Origin: JACZUI01 sp041599115
GTDB lineage: Bacteria > Actinomycetota > Acidimicrobiia > Spongiisociales > ZC4RG35
Direction: 5' to 3'
Length of the DNA: 11,017 nt
Assembly: GCA_041599115.1 (NCBI GenBank)
Contig: JBFHXF010000066.1
Span: forward strand, 1-11,017
Positions 7,105 through 11,017 of the stretch are shown in pieces. The notes beneath the pieces were generated by a model. The model ran no database searches, was not told where the DNA came from, and saw nothing but the letters and a program-made list of their open reading frames with translations. A program made the translations under genes and the position numbers. Numbering within the stretch: position 1 is the stretch's first letter; each line of letters starts with the position of its first letter.

Positions 7105-7137
7105 CGAGAAAGCGCCGGGGTAAACCCGGCGCTTTCT
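7105..7137 (-). promoter_or_regulatory. Strong intercistronic stem-loop between binding-protein and permease genes of the three-gene importer
   Basis: A perfect 14-bp inverted repeat (7105-7118 with 7124-7137) surrounds a 5-nt loop. On the transcribed strand it starts 22 nt after the binding-protein stop and ends 36 nt before the permease ATG, so that gene's Shine-Dalgarno stays free. The stem has a GC core and an A/T-rich outer end (GAGAAAG/CTTTCTC), but no U-run follows the 3' arm. It may act as a leaky terminator or as a barrier to 3' exonucleases that raises binding-protein output over the permease and ATPase. The structure is plain; the role is inferred from its position and from the equivalent hairpin at 4233-4262. 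Confidence 0.75.
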
Positions 7138-7159
7138 CAGGTTCCTATGTCAGTGAGCG

Positions 7160-8056
7160 TCAGCAGGCATCCCCGGCTTCCTTGTAGGCGCCGGCGCATA
7201 TGTCGTCGTAGGTCACGGCGAACTTGGCGCTGAAGAACTTGTCGGAGAGCCCGGCGAGGAATCCGCTCGCCTTCATCTCCGCCAAGGCCGCATTCACAGG
7301 TGCCACCAGGTCGCTCCCCTTCGGGAAGATGAATCCCAATTGGTCGCTGGAAAGTGATTTGCCCACAACCTTGAGCTTGTCCGAATTGACACCGACATAG
7401 CCCTGCCCTGCCGTTTCGTCCATCAGCACCGCATCGACTTCACCGCTGATGAGGGCCTGGACTGCCGCGCCGAAGGTTTCAAAGGAGAGGAGTCGAGGCG
7501 TGTTGGCGTCACCGCCGAAGATCTTGTCGACCGCCGTCTGGTAGTTGGTGGTCGCCACCTGAGTCCCCATCAGAAGGCTGTCATCGGCGGCTAGCTCCTC
7601 AGGCTCACTGAAACGACTCTCGTCGATGCGGACCAGCATGCGCTGCTCGATCGAGATATAGCCGTCGGAGAAGTCCACAACCTGGGCTCGCTCGTCGTTG
7701 ATGGTGATCCCGTCGGCGGCAGCGTCGTAAAGACCCTCGGAAACTGCCGTGATCATCCCGTCCCATGCCGCCTCGGTGTAGACCGGTTTGCAGTTGAGCA
7801 GACGGCAGATCTCATCCCACGCCTCGTAGTCCCAACCCCCGGCTTGCTTGGTGTCCAGGTTGATGTAGTTGAAAGGCAAATAGGCGTTCTCTATGGCCAC
7901 GGTCACTTCTCTGCCTGCGAGGTCGGGCAACCCGCTTCCCGCAACGGTGGTCTCACCGGCGCCGGCCGTGGTCCCCGTTGTTGCCGCGGGGCTGCACGCC
8001 GCCAAAATCAGAGCCAAGACGGCGAGAAAGGCCGCCAACCGAATCAGTTTTCTCAC
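7160..8056 (-). CDS. Polar amino acid ABC transporter, lipoprotein substrate-binding protein (SBP family 3)
   Basis: This 298-residue extracellular receptor belongs to the three-gene importer. I chose the GTG at 8054-8056 because GGAGG lies 5 nt upstream and the protein then begins with a lipoprotein signal: RKLIR, a hydrophobic core, and lipobox LAAC with C21 lipidated. A longer frame reaches an ATG at 8191, but that would bury the signal 45 residues in and overlap dxs. A Thr/Gly/Ala spacer (22-45) precedes the two-lobed domain. GREVTVAIENAYLPFNY (48-64), DGITINDERAQVVDFSDGY (115-133), GTQVATTNYQ (164-173) and GEVDAVLMDETAG (205-217) mark the family. R123 and D213 sit where these proteins bind the amino acid carboxylate and amino groups. 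Two close cysteine pairs, C84/C89 and C287/C298, may form disulfides; C298 is the last residue. Ligand unknown. Confidence 0.93.
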   Translation of the reverse strand: MRKLIRLAAFLAVLALILAACSPAATTGTTAGAGETTVAGSGLPDLAGREVTVAIENAYLPFNYINLDTKQAGGWDYEAWDEICRLLNCKPVYTEAAWDGMITAVSEGLYDAAADGITINDERAQVVDFSDGYISIEQRMLVRIDESRFSEPEELAADDSLLMGTQVATTNYQTAVDKIFGGDANTPRLLSFETFGAAVQALISGEVDAVLMDETAGQGYVGVNSDKLKVVGKSLSSDQLGFIFPKGSDLVAPVNAALAEMKASGFLAGLSDKFFSAKFAVTYDDICAGAYKEAGDAC

Positions 8057-8153
8057 TGGTACCTCCACTTGATCTTCTCCAGGCCGGCAGGCCGGAGCTA
8101 ACCAGCGTAGACCCACGGCCTCTCGCCAGGAAAACGTGCCGAAGGGAGGTCGT
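8057..8153 (-). promoter_or_regulatory. Intergenic region between dxs and the binding-protein gene, with candidate promoter and leader stem-loop
   Basis: These 97 bases probably carry the promoter for the importer genes, because function changes sharply here. A minus-strand TACGCT (8109-8104) fits TANNNT; the best -35 matches about 17-19 nt upstream are poor. A start site near 8097 would put a GC-rich stem-loop (8077-8097: CTCC/GGAG and GGCC/GGCC with one bulged base, 4-nt loop) at the very 5' end of the message. The Shine-Dalgarno GGAGG (8066-8062) follows it and stays unpaired. I see no intrinsic terminator for dxs, so read-through from dxs is also possible. Confidence 0.3.
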
Positions 8154-10013
8154 TCAGGGCCGGTCGTTTGCGGTGAGAATCCGACGGACAATCGACCCTT
8201 CGTCGAGACCCTCGGCCTCCATTACGTCACCCGGAGATCCATACGGAAGGAACCGATCGGAGACTCCAAGGCAGGTGACCTTCTTGGCGACACCTGCCGA
8301 TGCGAACATCTCCATTACCGCCGAACCGAATCCGCCGGCGACGACATTGTCCTCCAAGGTCACAACATGAGCCACGGGGGCGGCCCACTCCAGAATCGTG
8401 GGATCGAGAGGTTTCGCCCAGCGGGCGTTGACTACCCCAACATCCACGCCTCGAGACCTCAAGTCTCCAGCCGCCTTCTCTGCCATCTCCACCATGCGAC
8501 CGAGCCCTACCAGCAAAACGTCCGCACCCGTAGAGACAAGATCGGCCTTGCCGATGGGTAAAGCCGGAACGGGGAGGGTTGGGACGGAGGCTGCCGCCCC
8601 TTTCGGATAGCGGATGGCGAACGGGCCGGCGTATTCGGCCGCCGTCTGGATCATCCCGCAAAGCTCGGTGGCGTCGGCGGGGGCGCCGATGACCATATTC
8701 GGGATCATGCGTAGGTATGAGAGGTCGAAGACGCCGTGGTGGGAGGGACCATCGGGCCCGGTGATCCCAGCCCTGTCTATCAGAAACGTGACCGGCAGAT
8801 TGTGCAGGGCAACGTCTTCGACAATCTGATCGAAGGCTCGCTGCAGGAAGGCCGAATAGATCGAGACGAACGGTTTTTTCCCGGCCATCGCCATACCGGC
8901 AGCCAGAGTGACAGCGTGTTGCTCGGCGATTCCGGTGTCGAACACCCTGTCCGGGAACCGCTCGGACATCTGCCGCAGACCCGCAGAAGAAACCATTGCT
9001 GCGGAAATGCCCACAATCTCGGGTCTTGCGGCGGCCAACTCCGCCAATGCTATGCCGGCCACCTCTGTCAGCTTGAGCTCGTTCTTCAGCGCCTTGCCGG
9101 TTGCCACATCAAAAGAGCCGACCCCATGGAGTTTCTCCAGTTCATCTTCGAGAGCTGGCTGGTATCCGTTGCCCTTCTCGGTGATGACATGGATGACCAC
9201 AGGCTGGTCGTAGGTCTTGGCCGTCTTGAAGGTCTCCTCGAGAAGGCGGATGTCATGACCGTCGATCCGACCGGTGTATTTCAGATCGAGTGCATCAAAG
9301 ACGGTCGATGGTTCGAGGACCTGCTTGATCGCGTCCTTGAGACGGCCTGCCAGTTCGTCGGCGGTCTCTCCCACCAACGGTATCCCGCGCAGCATGCGGC
9401 CGAGTGTCTTCTTGGCTTTCTCATAACGCGGATCGATTCGATAGTGGGCCAGGCTGGCCAACGCAGCCAAACCGCCCACCGTCGGCGCATAAGAGCGCCC
9501 ATTGTCATTGACCACCACGATCAGACGTTCCGGCCTGGTAACTGCGATGTGGTTCAGTGCCTCGTAGGCCATACCCCCGGTGAGGGCACCGTCGCCGATG
9601 ACGGCGATGGTGAATCCCGGGTACCCGGCGAGGGCATGGCCCGCGGCGTAAGAAAGAGAGGTCGATGCGTGGCTGTTCTCCACGAAATCATGGGAGGACT
9701 CTTCCCGGCTGGGGTACCCCGACAGCCCGCCAGTGTGTCTCAGCTCGTCGAAGCGGCCCCGTCGACCGGTGATGAGCTTGTGCACGTAGGTCTGGTGCCC
9801 GACGTCCCAGATGATCCGGTCGTTTGGAGAGTCAAAAACCCGGTGGAGGGCGAGGGTCAGCTCGACTACCCCCAGATTGGGGGACAGGTGGCCGCCCGTC
9901 CTGGACACCTTGTCGAGAATGAAGGCCCTGATCTCCTCGCTGAGTAAATGGAGTTCGTCGTATGACAGCCCACGGACATCAGAGGGATCATTGATGGTTT
10001 CGAGAATTGCCAT
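8154..10013 (-). CDS. dxs: 1-deoxy-D-xylulose-5-phosphate synthase
   Basis: This cytoplasmic thiamine-diphosphate enzyme condenses pyruvate with glyceraldehyde 3-phosphate to give 1-deoxy-D-xylulose 5-phosphate, the first step of the MEP isoprenoid pathway and a thiamine/pyridoxal precursor. At 619 residues it has the normal length. It begins MAILETINDPSDVRGLS, the usual DXS start. Visible motifs are WDVGHQTYVHKLITGR (69-84, H73), ENSHASTSLS (112-121), the cofactor motif GDGALTGG (140-147) with N169 and N171, TGRIDGHD (247-254), the catalytic glutamate E364 in GIAEQHAVTLAAGMA, and LIDRAGITGPDGPSHHGVFD (411-430) in the pyrimidine domain. NDNGRSYAPTVGG is the form I associate with actinobacterial enzymes. 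The ATG at 10011-10013 follows the kinase stop by 20 nt; a T6 run precedes it and there is no Shine-Dalgarno. No frameshift or lost catalytic residue is seen. Confidence 0.97.
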   Translation of the reverse strand: MAILETINDPSDVRGLSYDELHLLSEEIRAFILDKVSRTGGHLSPNLGVVELTLALHRVFDSPNDRIIWDVGHQTYVHKLITGRRGRFDELRHTGGLSGYPSREESSHDFVENSHASTSLSYAAGHALAGYPGFTIAVIGDGALTGGMAYEALNHIAVTRPERLIVVVNDNGRSYAPTVGGLAALASLAHYRIDPRYEKAKKTLGRMLRGIPLVGETADELAGRLKDAIKQVLEPSTVFDALDLKYTGRIDGHDIRLLEETFKTAKTYDQPVVIHVITEKGNGYQPALEDELEKLHGVGSFDVATGKALKNELKLTEVAGIALAELAAARPEIVGISAAMVSSAGLRQMSERFPDRVFDTGIAEQHAVTLAAGMAMAGKKPFVSIYSAFLQRAFDQIVEDVALHNLPVTFLIDRAGITGPDGPSHHGVFDLSYLRMIPNMVIGAPADATELCGMIQTAAEYAGPFAIRYPKGAAASVPTLPVPALPIGKADLVSTGADVLLVGLGRMVEMAEKAAGDLRSRGVDVGVVNARWAKPLDPTILEWAAPVAHVVTLEDNVVAGGFGSAVMEMFASAGVAKKVTCLGVSDRFLPYGSPGDVMEAEGLDEGSIVRRILTANDRP

Positions 10014-10029
10014 GAAAAAAGACCATGAT

Positions 10030-10053
10030 CAGATTAGTTCGAAGCCGAATCTG
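10030..10053 (-). promoter_or_regulatory. Weak stem-loop over the kinase stop codon, followed by a T6 run before dxs
   Basis: CAGATT (10053-10048) and AATCTG (10035-10030) on the minus strand can pair as a 6-bp stem with a 12-nt loop, overlapping the kinase TAA. A run of six T (10020-10015) follows about ten bases later and ends two bases before the dxs ATG. The stem is short and AT-rich and the spacing is too long for a normal intrinsic terminator. It may be chance, weak attenuation between kinase and dxs, or an AT-rich unstructured ribosome-entry site. TAATCT at 10036-10031 also fits a -10 pattern, but no -35 is seen. Confidence 0.2.
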
Positions 10054-11017
10054 AGTTATCCGGCGGCAGCGGAAGCCGAATATGGAAGGTCGAGCCCACG
10101 CCCAGCTCGGTGTCGACCTCAACCCGTCCCCCGTGACTCTCCACAGCATGCTTGACGATCGACAACCCCAGTCCGGTCCCACCAGAGGATCTTGACCGGG
10201 CGGCATCCACCCGATAGAAACGCTCGAATATCCGGTCGACGTCTCGGGCCGGGATTCCCTCACCGGTGTCCGAGACCGAAATCACGGCATACTCCCCCTC
10301 GGTCTTCAGGCCGACGGAAATCACATCCCCTTCCCGGCAGTGACGGAGCGCGTTGTCGAGGACATTCCGGAGGGCCACGGCCAAGTCGCGCTCGCTGCCC
10401 AGTATCTCGACGGGCCGGATGGACGTCTCGACGGTGACACCGCTGTCCCTGGCACGGTCGACCAGTTGCTCCAGCGCCCTCGACAGAACCGCGTCCAACG
10501 ACAGACGGGTCGTCTCGAGCTGTTCGCGGTCGAGACGGGAAAGATCGAGAAGGTCGTTGACCAGATGATTCAATTGATTGGCCGAGGCTTCGACCTGGTC
10601 CGCGAACCGGCCCGCCGTGCCGGGTTCCCGTTCGATCGCGATCCGAAGTGCCTCTGTAGAGGCAAGGATGGCGGCGAGCGGTGTCTTCAGCTCATGGGAG
10701 GCATTGGCCGCGAAATCCCGTCGCACCCTGGACGTCAACTCGATTTCTGTCACGTCGGTCACGATCAACAGGACCGCGCCCTCTCCGGCCAGAGGCGCCG
10801 CCTCGATTCGCAATCGGCGAGGAGGTTGCCCGAAATCGAGCTCACGGAGCACCGAGGCCCCGCTAGCCCTGCTTTCACCTGCCACGGCCTGTAGGGCGAA
10901 AGGCGTCAGCCGGCGCAGATCCTCCGGGATGGGTCCGATGAGGAGCTCCGCAGCGGGATTGGCATAGCCAATGACGTTGTCAGAAGACACGAGAATGGTT
11001 CCTTGAGGCAAGGCACC
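10034..11017 (-). CDS. Sensor histidine kinase, PhoR/SenX3-like, partial at its N-terminus
   Basis: The frame is open to the right edge, so the N-terminus is outside the window; a TTG at 11009-11011 lies inside the PAS fold and is not taken as the start. Counting from that TTG, residues 1-90 are a PAS-type domain (IGYANPAAELL). The HisKA helix follows with H-box ANASHELKTPLA, whose phospho-acceptor H106 is encoded at 10694-10696. The ATPase domain has the N-box RNVLDNALRH (215-224), G1 box DTGEGIP (248-254), F-box FERFYR (262-267) and G2 box GGTGLGLSIVKH (277-288). All catalytic boxes are intact. The protein should autophosphorylate and signal to a response regulator, which is not in the window and may be upstream. 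The FANASHELKTPL and PAS-HisKA-HATPase order resembles PhoR/SenX3, phosphate sensors in known cases; the signal here is unknown. dxs follows after 20 nt. Confidence 0.93.
   Translation of the reverse strand, partial: GALPQGTILVSSDNVIGYANPAAELLIGPIPEDLRRLTPFALQAVAGESRASGASVLRELDFGQPPRRLRIEAAPLAGEGAVLLIVTDVTEIELTSRVRRDFAANASHELKTPLAAILASTEALRIAIEREPGTAGRFADQVEASANQLNHLVNDLLDLSRLDREQLETTRLSLDAVLSRALEQLVDRARDSGVTVETSIRPVEILGSERDLAVALRNVLDNALRHCREGDVISVGLKTEGEYAVISVSDTGEGIPARDVDRIFERFYRVDAARSRSSGGTGLGLSIVKHAVESHGGRVEVDTELGVGSTFHIRLPLPPDNSDSASN

Noticed and set aside
8736..9947. Long plus-strand open frame of 403 codons opposite dxs
   Set aside because: It lies fully antisense to a complete dxs with intact motifs. 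Its translation shows no recognisable domain and has the composition expected of a GC-rich shadow frame.
9988..10026. 12-codon frame overlapping the dxs start as a leader peptide
   Set aside because: It has no ribosome-binding site and no regulatory codon run. It is noted only as part of the unusual dxs leader.
1..11017. CRISPR array, tRNA/rRNA, insertion sequence or phage module
   Set aside because: I saw no spaced direct repeats, no RNA-gene signature and no transposase or integrase motifs on either strand. Genes fill nearly all of the window.

Overview
The window is a compact, single-direction bacterial locus: all nine recognisable genes lie on the minus strand, so transcription runs from right to left, and there is very little non-coding DNA. 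The high GC, the GTG starts, the Thr-rich spacers after the lipobox cysteines (runs such as TTTTAAGGG), the dxs active-site segment NDNGRSYAPTVGG and the PhoR/SenX3-style kinase together suggest a high-GC Gram-positive. I infer Actinomycetota, possibly an Acidimicrobiia-like lineage. This taxonomic call comes from recalled family features, not from a search.

In transcription order the window holds five parts. (1) The C-terminal part of a PAS-HisKA-HATPase sensor kinase enters from the right edge (10034-11017). (2) A complete dxs follows only 20 nt later (8154-10013), encoding the first enzyme of the MEP isoprenoid pathway. (3) A three-gene polar amino acid ABC importer comes next: lipoprotein binding protein 7160-8056, single permease 6220-7068, ATPase 5462-6223. 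(4) A four-gene AapJQMP/BztABCD-type general L-amino acid importer follows: lipoprotein binding protein 4274-5350, permeases 3061-4224 and 1829-3064, ATPase 1053-1832. (5) A secreted CapA-family metallophosphatase-like protein (1-924) runs off the left edge.

The two importers share one layout: binding protein, then a strong GC-rich intercistronic stem-loop, then permease(s) and ATPase joined by ATGA stop/start overlaps. This fits the common pattern in which the binding protein is made in excess over the membrane parts. Each binding protein would capture an amino acid outside the membrane, the permeases form the channel and the ATPases power import. The Aap-type system probably takes acidic and polar L-amino acids; the substrate of the other cannot be read from sequence.

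I saw no tRNA, rRNA, CRISPR array, insertion sequence, phage gene or frameshift. No gap exceeds 300 bases. I found no convincing undescribed system. The most unusual points are the two intercistronic hairpins (one sitting where the aapQ ribosome-binding site should be), the kinase-dxs linkage, and starts that lack Shine-Dalgarno sequences.
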